Source: CAZHVS01 sp964536015 (GTDB lineage: Bacteria > Bacteroidota > Ignavibacteria > Ignavibacteriales > Ignavibacteriaceae). Taken from it: a stretch of 64,000 bases of DNA. The stretch spans positions 124,001 through 188,000 of the forward strand of contig CAZHVS010000001.1 of the NCBI GenBank assembly GCA_964536015.1, written 5' to 3'. Under the pieces are notes generated by a model. It was not told the origin of the DNA. It ran no database searches and saw nothing but the letters and a program-made list of their open reading frames with translations. Below, one piece after another: positions 25,257 through 35,013 of this stretch. Both the position numbers and the translations under genes were made by a program. Each line of letters begins with the position of its first letter. Positions within the stretch are counted from its first letter, which is position 1.

Positions 25257-26074
25257 AGAAAATTATTTTATTGTTAGTTTTATCAATTAATATTTTTTCA
25301 CAGAGTGGAATAAATCTTTTCCCCTCAGATTTGAATATTCAACCATTCACAGGGAATTTTTTAGAGCCTAAATTAGGTTTTAATTTTTCAGTGGGAAAGA
25401 ATGATCTGCGACTTGATATTAGTAATTCAAGAGATCTTCTTCATGTTAAATTCAATCAGGATATTACATTTTCCATTGGTGCTGATCTTTTTACTTACAC
25501 TAAGCTGCGAGGTGAAAAAGATTTTCATTTTCCTGTTGATGCTGTTGATTATTTGTTTGGCTTAAATGCAGGTTATAAGATTAAAATGCAAGATAGTGAG
25601 CTTGGTTTCAGGTTTCGTTTAAGTCACATTAGCGCACATCTTGTTGATGGACATTATGATCCACAGGTTAATTATTGGCGAAATAATCATACTCCTCGTG
25701 TGTATAGCAGGGAATTTGTTGAGTTATTTCCTTATATCAAAAAAAATTCATATAGAATTTACTTTGGTCTGACTCATTTAATTCATGTTGTTCCAAAAGA
25801 AATAGGAAAACAAATTTATCAGATTGGTGGTGAAAAATTTTTTACCGGGTTTTTATTTAATAATCTTTTTCCTTTTATTGCTTATGATCTTAAATTTCTT
25901 AAACAGGATAAATATTCCGGAAACAATACGTTACTTGCAGGGATTAAAATTGGTAAATATGATGGTTCTGGAATTAGTTTTTATTACTCTTATTTTTCTG
26001 GTTATAATTATCACGGAGAATATTTTGATTTTAAGGAAAAATTTTCATCAATAGGTGTTAATATAGATTTATAA
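25253..26074 (+). CDS. Secreted or outer-membrane DUF1207-like protein
   Basis: A 273-residue protein starting at TTG 25253, overlapping the previous stop (TTGA). A signal peptide (KKIILLLVLSINIFSQS) is followed by NLFPSDLNIQPFTGNFLEPKLG, which resembles the start of DUF1207 proteins, and by alternating beta strands with RFRLSHISAHLVDGHYD and SREFVELFPYI; the end (IGVNIDL) is a possible beta-barrel closing strand. I expect a small outer-membrane barrel. It follows the glycan cluster without a gap and may be expressed with it, but the chemistry of that cluster does not obviously need it. Function unknown. Confidence 0.65.
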   Translation: MKKIILLLVLSINIFSQSGINLFPSDLNIQPFTGNFLEPKLGFNFSVGKNDLRLDISNSRDLLHVKFNQDITFSIGADLFTYTKLRGEKDFHFPVDAVDYLFGLNAGYKIKMQDSELGFRFRLSHISAHLVDGHYDPQVNYWRNNHTPRVYSREFVELFPYIKKNSYRIYFGLTHLIHVVPKEIGKQIYQIGGEKFFTGFLFNNLFPFIAYDLKFLKQDKYSGNNTLLAGIKIGKYDGSGISFYYSYFSGYNYHGEYFDFKEKFSSIGVNIDL

Positions 26075-26075
26075 T

Positions 26076-27086
26076 ATGGCATACTCTAACGAAGATCCTG
26101 TATTCTCTTTTAATCAGAATTATGAAAAACAAAAAGTGGGAAAAACAAAATTTCTTTTACCGTTAAGTTTGTTTTTTATTACATTTATTACAACAACCAT
26201 TTCAGGTACCGAATGGGTTTTAGGGTACAGAAAATTTGATTTTAAAGAACTGATAATCGGTATACCTTATTCTTTATCAATTTTATTTGTATTGGCATCT
26301 CACGAATTTGGACATTATTTTGCTTCGAGATATCATAATGTGAAAGCAACATTACCGTATTTTATTCCATTTCCTTCTGCAGCAGGATTTTTAAATTTTG
26401 GAACTCTTGGTGCCGTAATTAGAACAAAATCTCCAGTCTCTACTAGAAAAGCAATGTTTGATATTGGTATTGCTGGACCAATTTCAGGATTTTTTGCCAG
26501 CCTGTTGATTCTTATTTATGGGTTCACTCATTTACCTGGCAAAGAATATATACTTTCAATTCATCCAGATTATTTTCAATCAACTTATGGACAGCACGCT
26601 ATCCATCTTGAGTTTGGTGATACTTTGCTATTTATGTTTTTGAGAAATTTATTAACACAAGGCGCAGCATTTATCCCTCCAATGAGCGAAATCTATCATT
26701 ATCCTTTTTTGTGCGTTGGATGGTTTGGTTTATTTGTAACTTCAATGAATCTTATTCCAGTAGGTCAGCTTGATGGTGGGCATATTTTGTATGCGTTAAC
26801 TGGTTATAAAAACCATTTAAGAATTGCTTCTATTTCTATGATTACGCTTATTATTCTTGGTGTCCTTGGATTTATTGAAGCATACACCGAATTAAATTTT
26901 AAAGTCGGTTGGACAGGTTGGATGTTTTGGGCTTTCATACTTTATTTCGTTATTAAAGTTAAGCATCCTGAAATAGATGATAATAGCAAACTGGATTTAA
27001 AGCGAAAGGTTTTAGGTGTTATAAGTCTTTTAATTTTTATTGTATCCTTTTCACCTGCACCTTTCATAATTTTTGTAAGTATCTAA
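26076..27086 (+). CDS. Site-2 protease family (M50) membrane metalloprotease
   Basis: A 336-residue intramembrane protease with about seven hydrophobic segments. The zinc motif HEFGH is in LASHEFGHYFASRYHNV, and the second site (NPDG-like, with the Asp ligand) is NLIPVGQLDGGHILYAL. PFPSAAGFLNFGTLGAVIRTKSP is the conserved loop found in this M50 branch of bacteria and plastids (EGY-like). It lacks a PDZ domain, so it is not RseP. It probably cleaves membrane proteins within the bilayer for regulation or quality control. It lies 1 nt after the DUF1207-like gene and 45 nt before the lipoprotein. Confidence 0.92.
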   Translation: MAYSNEDPVFSFNQNYEKQKVGKTKFLLPLSLFFITFITTTISGTEWVLGYRKFDFKELIIGIPYSLSILFVLASHEFGHYFASRYHNVKATLPYFIPFPSAAGFLNFGTLGAVIRTKSPVSTRKAMFDIGIAGPISGFFASLLILIYGFTHLPGKEYILSIHPDYFQSTYGQHAIHLEFGDTLLFMFLRNLLTQGAAFIPPMSEIYHYPFLCVGWFGLFVTSMNLIPVGQLDGGHILYALTGYKNHLRIASISMITLIILGVLGFIEAYTELNFKVGWTGWMFWAFILYFVIKVKHPEIDDNSKLDLKRKVLGVISLLIFIVSFSPAPFIIFVSI

Positions 27087-27131
27087 TTTTTTACCTTGAG
27101 AGGCTAATTGAATAAAGTACATATTAACATT

Positions 27132-27914
27132 ATGAAAAAATATTTTTTAATTCTTCTTCTAATAATTGCGATTCCTGGTTGTGAGAAAAAATTTGATTCA
27201 TTGATTGATGAACAAGTCCAGCAGGTCAGCGTTAAAAATTTTACTAATGAAGAAAGCTATACTTATAATTACGAAGATTCCTCTCTTGTTATTTATATTA
27301 GTTTTGATAATGTGAACAATATTTCACAAGTCTGGTCCGAAGTTTATTCATCTGATAATAAAAGTTTGAATTCGCCATTATATCTTTATGATAACGGCAA
27401 GAATGGTGATCTTACTGCAAATGATAAAACGTATTCTTCAAAATTTTACTTTAGCCGTAATTTTCCAAATGGTATATATAGAATTGAATATTTTATCAAG
27501 GATAATTCTGGGTTTTCATCTAAAGTTGCATATCAGGATTTGAAGTATTCTAATGGGAAAAATAATATAGCACCGGTTATTTCAAATCTCACAGCTCCCG
27601 ATACTGTGCTGGTAGATGTTTATAAACTTTTATTATTAACTCTTGCTGTAAGTGATACAAACGGATATAATGATATTGAAAGTGTTTATTTTATCTCTTT
27701 TCGTCCTGATGGTTCAACTTCAAACACAAAAATCTATTTATATGATGATGGACTTTCCAATCACGGAGATGTTACAGCTAATGATGGTATCTTTTCTTGT
27801 TTGATTGGTGTTGATCCAGCTAATACTAAAGGGACTTATCGTTTTGAATTTGAAGCAAAAGACAGGATGAAAATGCCAAGCAATAAAATTATTCATTATA
27901 TCACATTATTGTAA
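27132..27914 (+). CDS. Lipoprotein with two 'choice-of-anchor X'-type repeats
   Basis: The ATG at 27132 is chosen over a TTG at 27108 because it yields a clean lipoprotein signal (MKKYFLILLLIIAIPGC, lipobox IPGC). The mature part, about 243 residues, holds two Ig-like units, each with a LYDNGKNGDLTANDKTYSS / LYDDGLSNHGDVTAND pattern, typical of extracellular repeat modules in Bacteroidota proteins. No enzyme motif is seen. It begins the run lipoprotein - T9SS-type protein - PorV/PorQ - PorV/PorQ, with 3-nt and overlapping junctions, so it is probably a surface component exported with them. Confidence 0.72.
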   Translation: MKKYFLILLLIIAIPGCEKKFDSLIDEQVQQVSVKNFTNEESYTYNYEDSSLVIYISFDNVNNISQVWSEVYSSDNKSLNSPLYLYDNGKNGDLTANDKTYSSKFYFSRNFPNGIYRIEYFIKDNSGFSSKVAYQDLKYSNGKNNIAPVISNLTAPDTVLVDVYKLLLLTLAVSDTNGYNDIESVYFISFRPDGSTSNTKIYLYDDGLSNHGDVTANDGIFSCLIGVDPANTKGTYRFEFEAKDRMKMPSNKIIHYITLL

Positions 27915-27917
27915 TTT

Positions 27918-29540
27918 ATGTTTAAAAAAATTTCTTTACTTATATTAATTTTTACTTGTTTTGCTTATTCACAAGGATTACTAAAAAACTTTGAAATAAA
28001 TTACAATTCTAATACTTCATCTATTATGGATGAAACCCCAGCCAGTAACAGTATAAGTGATATTTTAATTATTGGTGATACAATTTGGTTAGGAACTTCA
28101 AGAGGACTAACAAGATCGACAGATAAAGGACTTACCTGGAAAAATTTTTATGGTACTTCTGCATTTGGAACTGAAAGTATTACTGCCTTAGGTTATTGGA
28201 AAGGAATAATTTTCGCTTCGACAGCGCACTCGATAAAAAAAGATAACCAAAGTTTACCTGAAGGAAGCGGAATTAGATTTTCTTCAAATAATGGGGAAAC
28301 TTGGTTTACAATTCCACAGACAGTTGATGATGCTGGGGATTCAACAGAAATCTATGGAATTAATAATGGCATCAATCTTCCAAAGGTAAGAGCTTTACCT
28401 GTTACTACAACTGTCCAAAATATAATTTATGATATTGCATTTACTCCTAATACTATCTGGATTGCTACTTTCGCAGGCGGTATTAGAAAAAATAATATTG
28501 ATAGTTTAATTAATAATCAACAAACCAGGTGGAAAAGAGTAATTCTTCCATCAGATAAAGTCAACTCTGTTGACTTAAATGATACAATTAAATTTGCTTT
28601 ACAACCTGTTGCAGGAAAATTTGGCCTTGATAATAATTTAAATCATCGTGGGTTCTCAATAATTGCCATAAATGATTCCACGCTTCTTGCAGGAACCGCT
28701 AATGGTGTAAATATTTCAACAGATAATGGGGTTAGCTGGGTCAAATCAAACCATCAGAATAATTCCAATTATCCAATCAGCGGTAATTTTATTGTTGCAC
28801 TTGCGTATAACTTGGTTTCAAACACAGTCTGGGCAGCCTCGTGGAAAGCTGAAGATCAAAATGAATTTTATGGAGTAAGTTATTCAAGAGATAATGGTTT
28901 GAATTGGGAAACAACATTGCGTGATGAAAAAGCTCATAACTTTGGAACTTACTCTTATTTCATAATTGCAGCTACTGACAATGGACCATATCTAGGGTCG
29001 ATATTTAGACAGAGTATTACAAAATGGTTTTTACCTTTAAATATAATTGATGATGCAACAAAATTATCATTAAGAACAAAACAGTTTTATGCTGCTGGTT
29101 ATTTAGGAAATCAATCTGTCTGGCTTGGTTCAACTGATGGATTGGTAGTAAATTCAACTGTTAGTGATATATGGACTAATAATTGGAAATTATATTTTGC
29201 TACACAACCCCTAAAAAACAAAGATGATTGTTATGCTTATCCAAATCCATTTTCACCTAAAAATGAACAATTAAAAATCAAGTACAGTACTGGAGGAAAA
29301 AATACAAATGTAACTATAAGAATTTTTGATTTCAGTATGAATTATATCAGAACGGTGATTCAATCTGCACCTCGAGGCAATCCAATTCATGTTGTAAATA
29401 CAAATGATATAAGTGGTGTAATTGATTTTTGGGATGGTAAAGATGATAATGGAAATATTGTACCAAATGGTGTTTACTTTTACAGAATTGATATTGGCTC
29501 TGAAGAACCATTATTCGGAAAGATTATGGTGCTTCAATGA
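27918..29540 (+). CDS. Secreted beta-propeller-like protein with a T9SS-type C-terminal sorting domain
   Basis: A 540-residue protein with a signal peptide (ISLLILIFTCFAYSQG). The body has repeated SxDxGxxW units (STDKGLTWKNF, SSNNGETWFTI, STDNGVSWVKS, SRDNGLNWETT), the BNR/two-component-regulator-propeller type. The C-terminal 95 residues start with YAYPNPFSP and end with VPNGVYFYRIDIG...GKIMVLQ, the pattern of FlgD-Ig-like/type A sorting domains handled by the type IX secretion system. It should therefore cross the outer membrane and may be anchored at the surface. The neighbouring PorV/PorQ-like proteins fit this. Its molecular role is unknown. Confidence 0.82.
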   Translation: MFKKISLLILIFTCFAYSQGLLKNFEINYNSNTSSIMDETPASNSISDILIIGDTIWLGTSRGLTRSTDKGLTWKNFYGTSAFGTESITALGYWKGIIFASTAHSIKKDNQSLPEGSGIRFSSNNGETWFTIPQTVDDAGDSTEIYGINNGINLPKVRALPVTTTVQNIIYDIAFTPNTIWIATFAGGIRKNNIDSLINNQQTRWKRVILPSDKVNSVDLNDTIKFALQPVAGKFGLDNNLNHRGFSIIAINDSTLLAGTANGVNISTDNGVSWVKSNHQNNSNYPISGNFIVALAYNLVSNTVWAASWKAEDQNEFYGVSYSRDNGLNWETTLRDEKAHNFGTYSYFIIAATDNGPYLGSIFRQSITKWFLPLNIIDDATKLSLRTKQFYAAGYLGNQSVWLGSTDGLVVNSTVSDIWTNNWKLYFATQPLKNKDDCYAYPNPFSPKNEQLKIKYSTGGKNTNVTIRIFDFSMNYIRTVIQSAPRGNPIHVVNTNDISGVIDFWDGKDDNGNIVPNGVYFYRIDIGSEEPLFGKIMVLQ

Positions 29541-30565
29541 AATTTATTAGACTTATAGCTAAAAATTCTCTCTTTATCATTTTCATTGTTTCAAATTTTC
29601 ATCTAGAAATGTTGGCTCAACAAAAATATAGCAATATTAATAGTGCCCCAGGTGCATTTTCGAGAATGGGATTTGGACCTCGAGGAATTGCTCTGGGAAA
29701 TTCTATTTCAGCAGTTAAAGAAGGGAATCTTTCAGCATATTATAACCCGGCTTTATCTGTTTTTCAAAATGGTAATAATTTTTCAACTGCTTATACTTTC
29801 CTTTCACTTGATAGATCATTGAATTATTTAAACTTTACTAGAAAATTTGAATTTTATTCTTCAAAAGATTCGATAAGTGAAATAAAAAAACCTAGAGCCA
29901 CAGCAGGCTTTGGGTTGGGAATTATCAATTCAGGAGTGAGTCATATTGATGCACGGGATAATCAGGGTTTTAAGAGAGATGAACTTTCAACTTCTGAAAA
30001 TCAATTCTTTCTTGATGTTGCCATTAAGTTTTCAGATAAAGTTGCCATTGGTCTTGGTGTTAAATTGTATTATTATAAACTGTATGAAGATGTAACAACC
30101 AGTTCTATTGGTTTTGATCTTGGTGCAGTCTATACATTTGATAAAAATTGGTCTTTTGCCTTTGTCATTACTGATCTTAATGCAAAATATAAATGGGATA
30201 CCTCCCCAATTTATCAACAGGAAGGAACAATGACAGAAAATAAATTCCCAACAACAAAAAGAATTGGAGTGTGTTTTACAGAACCGGAAATGAAATTTTT
30301 AGTTTCATCAGAATTTGTTTTTGATAGTTATGGTTCTAAAATTTTGAGATTAGGTGGAGAATATAATATTTATGATAAGTTATTTCTTCGAGCTGGTGCA
30401 GACAATTTGTTTTTAAACAATTCTGACCAGCCTGTTCATCCTTCATTTGGTTTTAGTTATACAAAAGATTTTGATATTTTATCAGCTGGTTTTGAATATG
30501 CTTATGTTCTTGAACAATATTCACCCGGTGACAGACATATTATTGGAATTAATTTAATCTTTTAA
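29537..30565 (+). CDS. PorV/PorQ family outer-membrane protein, copy 1
   Basis: A 342-residue predicted 14-strand barrel of the PorV/PorQ (FadL-like) type, with an N-terminal signal (FIIFIVSNFHLEMLAQQ). The family signature is SRMGFGPRGIALGNSISAV followed by NLSAYYNPALSV. It ends on a beta strand, DRHIIGINLIF. PorV shuttles T9SS cargo from the translocon to the attachment complex in Porphyromonas. The overlap of 4 nt with the sorting-domain protein upstream suggests a dedicated cargo-chaperone relation. No core T9SS genes (sov/sprA, porK-N) are in the window. Confidence 0.85.
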   Translation: MKFIRLIAKNSLFIIFIVSNFHLEMLAQQKYSNINSAPGAFSRMGFGPRGIALGNSISAVKEGNLSAYYNPALSVFQNGNNFSTAYTFLSLDRSLNYLNFTRKFEFYSSKDSISEIKKPRATAGFGLGIINSGVSHIDARDNQGFKRDELSTSENQFFLDVAIKFSDKVAIGLGVKLYYYKLYEDVTTSSIGFDLGAVYTFDKNWSFAFVITDLNAKYKWDTSPIYQQEGTMTENKFPTTKRIGVCFTEPEMKFLVSSEFVFDSYGSKILRLGGEYNIYDKLFLRAGADNLFLNNSDQPVHPSFGFSYTKDFDILSAGFEYAYVLEQYSPGDRHIIGINLIF

Positions 30566-30570
30566 AATTT

Positions 30571-31461
30571 ATGAGAATAATTATTTTAGTCTTTTTATCA
30601 GCTTCAATTTCATTTGCTCAGACTGCAGGGAAAAGTGGATTATCTTTTCTTAAAATAGGATTTGGTGCAAGAAATATCGCACTAGCAGACAACGGAACTT
30701 CTTTAGCAAATGATGTTACAGCTTTATTTTATAATCCGGCAAGACTATCGGAAGATAATTCATCCCAAATTTTCTTCATGCATAATCAATGGATTCAGGA
30801 TGTTAAATCGGAATTGTTTGGTGTGAAGTTCACTTTGTTTGATGTCCCTTTTGGAATTGGAATCAATTCCACAAAAATTAGTGACATTGAAGTCAGAACA
30901 AAACCAGGAGACCCGATAGCTTCTTTTAATGCACAATATTTTTTCTCATCAATTTCAACTGGATTCACTTTAACAAACGGAATCAATTTGGGAATTACTG
31001 CTAAATATATTTATGAAGATATGTTTACCGAAGATTCGCAAGGATGGGGGATTGATATAGGCTCTACTTACTTATTTGATGAAAATTTGAATTTTTCGCT
31101 TGCAATAAGAAATATTGGAGCAATGAATAAATTAAAAAGCGAAAGTTCTAAACTCCCATCGGAACTACGTTTGGGACCTTCATATAGTTTTTCAATTAAT
31201 GAATATAAACTTGATATAAATCTTGGTTTGGAATTGCAGAAATATTTTTCATCGGATGATACACATATAAACAGTGCAGCGGAAATATGTTATGATAAAT
31301 TACTGGCAATAAGAGTTGGATATCTGACTTTCTATGAATCAAAAAGCATTACTGGAGGGCTGGGAATAATGTGGAAAAATTTAAATCTCGATTATGCAAT
31401 TACACCTTTCACTCTTCAACTTGGGACAGGTCATTCAATTTCATTAAGCTATAAGTTTTAA
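30571..31461 (+). CDS. PorV/PorQ family outer-membrane protein, copy 2
   Basis: A 296-residue paralogue of the preceding gene, 5 nt downstream. Signal peptide MRIIILVFLSASISFAQ, then SFLKIGFGARNIALADNGTSL and VTALFYNPARLS, the same glycine-rich start and YNPA motif. The rest is alternating strands ending SISLSYKF, a typical C-terminal aromatic strand of an outer-membrane barrel. It is shorter than copy 1 by about 45 residues, mainly in loops. Two such genes side by side point to specialised partners for T9SS cargo, with the upstream gene as the obvious candidate cargo. Confidence 0.85.
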   Translation: MRIIILVFLSASISFAQTAGKSGLSFLKIGFGARNIALADNGTSLANDVTALFYNPARLSEDNSSQIFFMHNQWIQDVKSELFGVKFTLFDVPFGIGINSTKISDIEVRTKPGDPIASFNAQYFFSSISTGFTLTNGINLGITAKYIYEDMFTEDSQGWGIDIGSTYLFDENLNFSLAIRNIGAMNKLKSESSKLPSELRLGPSYSFSINEYKLDINLGLELQKYFSSDDTHINSAAEICYDKLLAIRVGYLTFYESKSITGGLGIMWKNLNLDYAITPFTLQLGTGHSISLSYKF

Positions 31462-31462
31462 G

Positions 31463-32434
31463 ATGATTACATATATAAGTTTTAAAAAATCAAATTTAAG
31501 TGATGCTGAATGGGATGGATTCATTGAAAATTCAGATAATGGAACAATCTTTCATACAAGAAAATTTCTTTCTTATCATCCAAAAGATAAATTTACAGAT
31601 GCATCACTTGTGATTCTTAAAAACAATAAGATTCTTGCATTGTTTCCCGCAGTTATGATTGAAAGAGACGGAAAAAAAATTCTTTCTTCGCATTCAGGTG
31701 CTTCTTACGGAGGATTTGTTTATAAAGAAGAATTGAGTTTACAAGATGCGTTTGCTATGGTTCATTCATTATTAAATTATGGTGAAGAAATCAAGGCTAA
31801 CAGATTACAGTTAACACCTCCACCAATTATTTATCAATCCAAATATTCGAACTATATTGATTTTGCACTTTATAAAAATGGATTTAATTATCTGAAGCGT
31901 GAAATCTCAAGTGTTGTTCAACTTGATTTTCAGAAATGTGAAATAGTCTCAACTTTCAGAGCAGAAGCCAGAACTGCATTAAATAAAGCCAGGAAACTTG
32001 GAATTGAAATTGCTGAATGTGAACGTTTTGAAGAATATTATGCAATACTTAAAAAGAATTTAAAAATGCGTCATAATGTTACTCCAACTCATTCTCTTGA
32101 AGAATTACTAAAGTTAAAAAAAATGTATCCTTCAAAAATCAGGTTGTGGGGAGCATTTCTGGAAGATAGATTAATTGCAGGTGTGTGTAATTTTTCTGTC
32201 AACCCTAAAGTAGTACTCGCTTTTTATATTAGCCATGATGAAAAATACCAGGAATATCGTGCTGTAAATTTATTATTCGCAGAAATAATGAAAAGATATT
32301 CCGATGAAAATTATAAGTTTCTTGATTTCGGAATTTTTACTGTGAATGAAGAAATTAATTGGGGATTAGGAAGGTTTAAGGAAAATTTCGGAGCAAGAGG
32401 TATTTTTAGAGATAGTTTTTATAAAGAAATCTGA
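31463..32434 (+). CDS. FemAB/GNAT-fold acyltransferase-like protein
   Basis: A 323-residue cytoplasmic protein, a FemAB-like double GNAT fold. Seen: SDNGTIFHTRKFLSYHP near the start (as in 'N-acetyltransferase, FemAB-type'), SHSGASYGGFVYKEEL, RTALNKARKLGIEIAE, VTPTHSLEELLKL, and the second-half GNAT core RLIAGVCNFSVNPKVVLAFYIS...AVNLLFAEIMK. Members add amino acids or acyl groups to peptidoglycan precursors or to amino-sugars of exopolysaccharides. Its place at the head of the glycosyltransferase/flippase block favours the latter. It lies 1 nt after the second PorV-like gene and 8 nt before a GT4 gene. Confidence 0.75.
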   Translation: MITYISFKKSNLSDAEWDGFIENSDNGTIFHTRKFLSYHPKDKFTDASLVILKNNKILALFPAVMIERDGKKILSSHSGASYGGFVYKEELSLQDAFAMVHSLLNYGEEIKANRLQLTPPPIIYQSKYSNYIDFALYKNGFNYLKREISSVVQLDFQKCEIVSTFRAEARTALNKARKLGIEIAECERFEEYYAILKKNLKMRHNVTPTHSLEELLKLKKMYPSKIRLWGAFLEDRLIAGVCNFSVNPKVVLAFYISHDEKYQEYRAVNLLFAEIMKRYSDENYKFLDFGIFTVNEEINWGLGRFKENFGARGIFRDSFYKEI

Positions 32435-32442
32435 CTATTGAA

Positions 32443-33564
32443 TTGAAGAATAAAAAGAAAATCTTCATTTCATTTCTTGGTAATATCTTTTTTGATACAC
32501 GCACATTTAATCTTTTCAATTCCTTAACATCTGAAAATTATGACACAAACGTTGTTTGTTTTGATTGGAAAGACTCAGGCTCAACGTCAACCGATAAAAT
32601 AAAAATATTTGAAATTAATAGAAGACCTTCTTTGTTTTTCTATTTTAAATTTGCTTATCTACTTAAATTAAGTGCATTTAAAACAAAGGCTGACATTTAT
32701 ATTGCTGAAGACATTTATTCTCTTCCATTTATTGTAATTATCGCTAAATGGTATAAAGCAAAAATAGTTTACGATTCTCGTGAAGTGTATTCGCACCTTG
32801 CCGGACTAAAAGAAAAACCATTATTACAAAAACTGATTAAGTATATTGAAAAAACTTTTATAAAACATGTTGATCTTACACTTGCAGTTGGTGAGATGGA
32901 TATAAAATTCATTAGAGATTTATATAATATTGATAATACGCTTGTAGTAAGGAATTTGCCTCTGCTCAAAGAACCTTCTGAAAAAATGAACTATAAAAAA
33001 TTGTTGAATTTAGATAATAACGCAAAAGTACTTTTATATCAGGGTATGATATTGCATGGAAGAGGTTTAAAAATAGCATTTGAGGTGATAAAAGAAATTG
33101 ATAATACTTTTCTTGTTATACTTGGCTCAGGGGATGAGGAAGAGTACTATAAAAAATTAGCAATAGATTATAATATAAATACAAAAGTATTTTTTATGGG
33201 ACAGAAAAATCAAAGTGAATTAATAAATTATACATCTGGTGCTGATATCGGATTATCAATTATTGAAAATTTAAGTTTAAGTTACTATTATGCTTTACCT
33301 AATAAATTATTTGAATATATAATGGCTGAAGTACCTGTTATTGCCTCGAACTTTCCTCAGATGAAACAAATAGTTGAAGGTTATAATATTGGTTTCTGTG
33401 TAAATGTTGATAGTATTAATGAAATATCTTCGTTATTAAGAAATATTCTTCGAGATGATTCATTACTAGATATGCTGAAGAATAATTGTCACAAAGCCAA
33501 AACTGAATTATGCTGGGAAAATGAGTTTTGTAAATTGAAGAATGAATTGGAAAAGTGGAATTGA
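32443..33564 (+). CDS. Glycosyltransferase family 4-like (GT-B)
   Basis: A 373-residue retaining GT-B enzyme starting at TTG 32443. The N-terminal Rossmann half includes DIYIAEDIYSLPFI and KIVYDSREVYSHLAGL. The C-terminal donor-binding half has VLLYQGMILHGRGLKIAFEV, FLVILGSGDEEEYYKKLA, VFFMGQKNQSELINYTSGADIGLSII and the E-X7-E-like motif LSLSYYYALPNKLFEYIMAEVPVIAS. No membrane helices are seen. It probably adds a sugar to a lipid-linked O-unit or exopolysaccharide; the specificity cannot be read. Confidence 0.88.
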   Translation: MKNKKKIFISFLGNIFFDTRTFNLFNSLTSENYDTNVVCFDWKDSGSTSTDKIKIFEINRRPSLFFYFKFAYLLKLSAFKTKADIYIAEDIYSLPFIVIIAKWYKAKIVYDSREVYSHLAGLKEKPLLQKLIKYIEKTFIKHVDLTLAVGEMDIKFIRDLYNIDNTLVVRNLPLLKEPSEKMNYKKLLNLDNNAKVLLYQGMILHGRGLKIAFEVIKEIDNTFLVILGSGDEEEYYKKLAIDYNINTKVFFMGQKNQSELINYTSGADIGLSIIENLSLSYYYALPNKLFEYIMAEVPVIASNFPQMKQIVEGYNIGFCVNVDSINEISSLLRNILRDDSLLDMLKNNCHKAKTELCWENEFCKLKNELEKWN

Positions 33565-33567
33565 AAG

Positions 33568-35013
33568 ATGAATACCAGTTTTTCAGAAAATAAAAAAGGT
33601 GTATTCTTCCATACGAGTTTATATACTATTGCAAATTTTTTTTCCCGCGGGTTGAACTTTTTGCTTCTTCCATTCTATTCGCATGTTATTCCAGTTAAAG
33701 AATTTGGAATTTATTCTTTAATTATATCGGCAGCTACAATTATTTCAGTTTTTTTTCATTATGGATTGAACAATAGTCTTACCAAGTATTTATCTGAGAC
33801 TGATTCAGACGAATTGAAAAAAATATACTTTTCAAATATTTTTTTCTTAATTAGCTTAACATCCTTGCCTTTGTTGGCAGTGTTACTTTTATTTTCAAAT
33901 CATTTTTCTGAATTAATACTTAACAACTTTGGTTACGTTTCTTCATTTAATTACGGAATTATATCTTTACTCTTATTGACCTATGCAAGTTTTATATCGT
34001 CAGCATATTTATCTCAAGAGCAATCAAAGAAATATGTAATTAAAAACCTTATTGCGTCGATATTAAATTTTTTCTTGAATATTGTTTTTCTATACTATAG
34101 CAAACTTGGAATTAATGGGATTTTCCTTGCACAAATTATCAGTTCTTTAGTTTTACTCCTTCTGTGCACTGATATTATAAAGAAGTATTTATCTTTTAAT
34201 CTGAATTACGAGTTAATTAAAAAGATATTAGTATTTAGTTACCCGTTTTTCTTTTCATGCATTTTTGCAACTCTGGTTGAAGTGGTTGATCGTTTTATTG
34301 TAAATTACTATTTGGGTAGTGAACAAACAGGAGTTTATTATCTCGGTTATCGTTTCGGTTACATTTTAAGCATTTTTGTGATTTCTTTTCGTAATTCCTG
34401 GGTGCCACATTATTTTAATGTCGTTTCAAAACTGGGAAATGAAAAAGAAGAATATATTGGTAAAGTGTTTCATAAACTACTCTTTATTTCAATCGTCTTA
34501 ATTTTGACCGTTTCCTTTTTTGCAGACGACTTTATTGGTTTCAAAATGTTCGGACATAGAATTTTCTCTTCGAATTATTTAGCATCAATTGGAGTGATAC
34601 CAATTGTGTTAATTGGATATTTATTCAGTAACCTTATGACTTTCTACTCGTTATTTCCTTATATAAGTGGAAAATCATATCATTTTATGATTGCAGATTT
34701 TTTATGCGTCCTATCGAACATTTTATTGAATATTTTATTAATACCTGTTTATGGAATTATTGGTGCTGCATTTGCAACGTTAATTGCATTTCTCACTGGT
34801 GCGTTGTATTTATTCCTCATATCATTTAACAAAGTGAAAATAAAATATAATTTCAATCAAATATTTTCTCTGTTACTAATATCATTTGTTGCTTTTATTA
34901 TGAATTATGCTTTTAATTCAATTCTAATTGACTCGATTGTGGTTATAATTTTTTTATGGTGGGGGATCAAAAACCTTAAAATAGATTTTAGAAACCTCTT
35001 AAAGTTAACCTAA
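33568..35013 (+). CDS. Polysaccharide flippase, Wzx/MATE (MOP) family
   Basis: A 481-residue protein with about 12-14 transmembrane helices across its whole length. The N-terminus (FFHTSLYTIANFFSRGLNFLLLPFYSHVIPVKEFGIYSL) is the standard MOP/Wzx start. Central VEVVDRFIVNYYLGSEQTGVYYLGYR is the typical re-entrant segment, and GIIGAAFATLIAFL lies near the end. It would flip undecaprenyl-linked repeat units across the inner membrane. It follows the GT4 by 3 nt. Its end overlaps the convergent GT4 at 35005-35013 by 9 nt. No Wzy polymerase was recognised nearby. Confidence 0.92.
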   Translation: MNTSFSENKKGVFFHTSLYTIANFFSRGLNFLLLPFYSHVIPVKEFGIYSLIISAATIISVFFHYGLNNSLTKYLSETDSDELKKIYFSNIFFLISLTSLPLLAVLLLFSNHFSELILNNFGYVSSFNYGIISLLLLTYASFISSAYLSQEQSKKYVIKNLIASILNFFLNIVFLYYSKLGINGIFLAQIISSLVLLLLCTDIIKKYLSFNLNYELIKKILVFSYPFFFSCIFATLVEVVDRFIVNYYLGSEQTGVYYLGYRFGYILSIFVISFRNSWVPHYFNVVSKLGNEKEEYIGKVFHKLLFISIVLILTVSFFADDFIGFKMFGHRIFSSNYLASIGVIPIVLIGYLFSNLMTFYSLFPYISGKSYHFMIADFLCVLSNILLNILLIPVYGIIGAAFATLIAFLTGALYLFLISFNKVKIKYNFNQIFSLLLISFVAFIMNYAFNSILIDSIVVIIFLWWGIKNLKIDFRNLLKLT

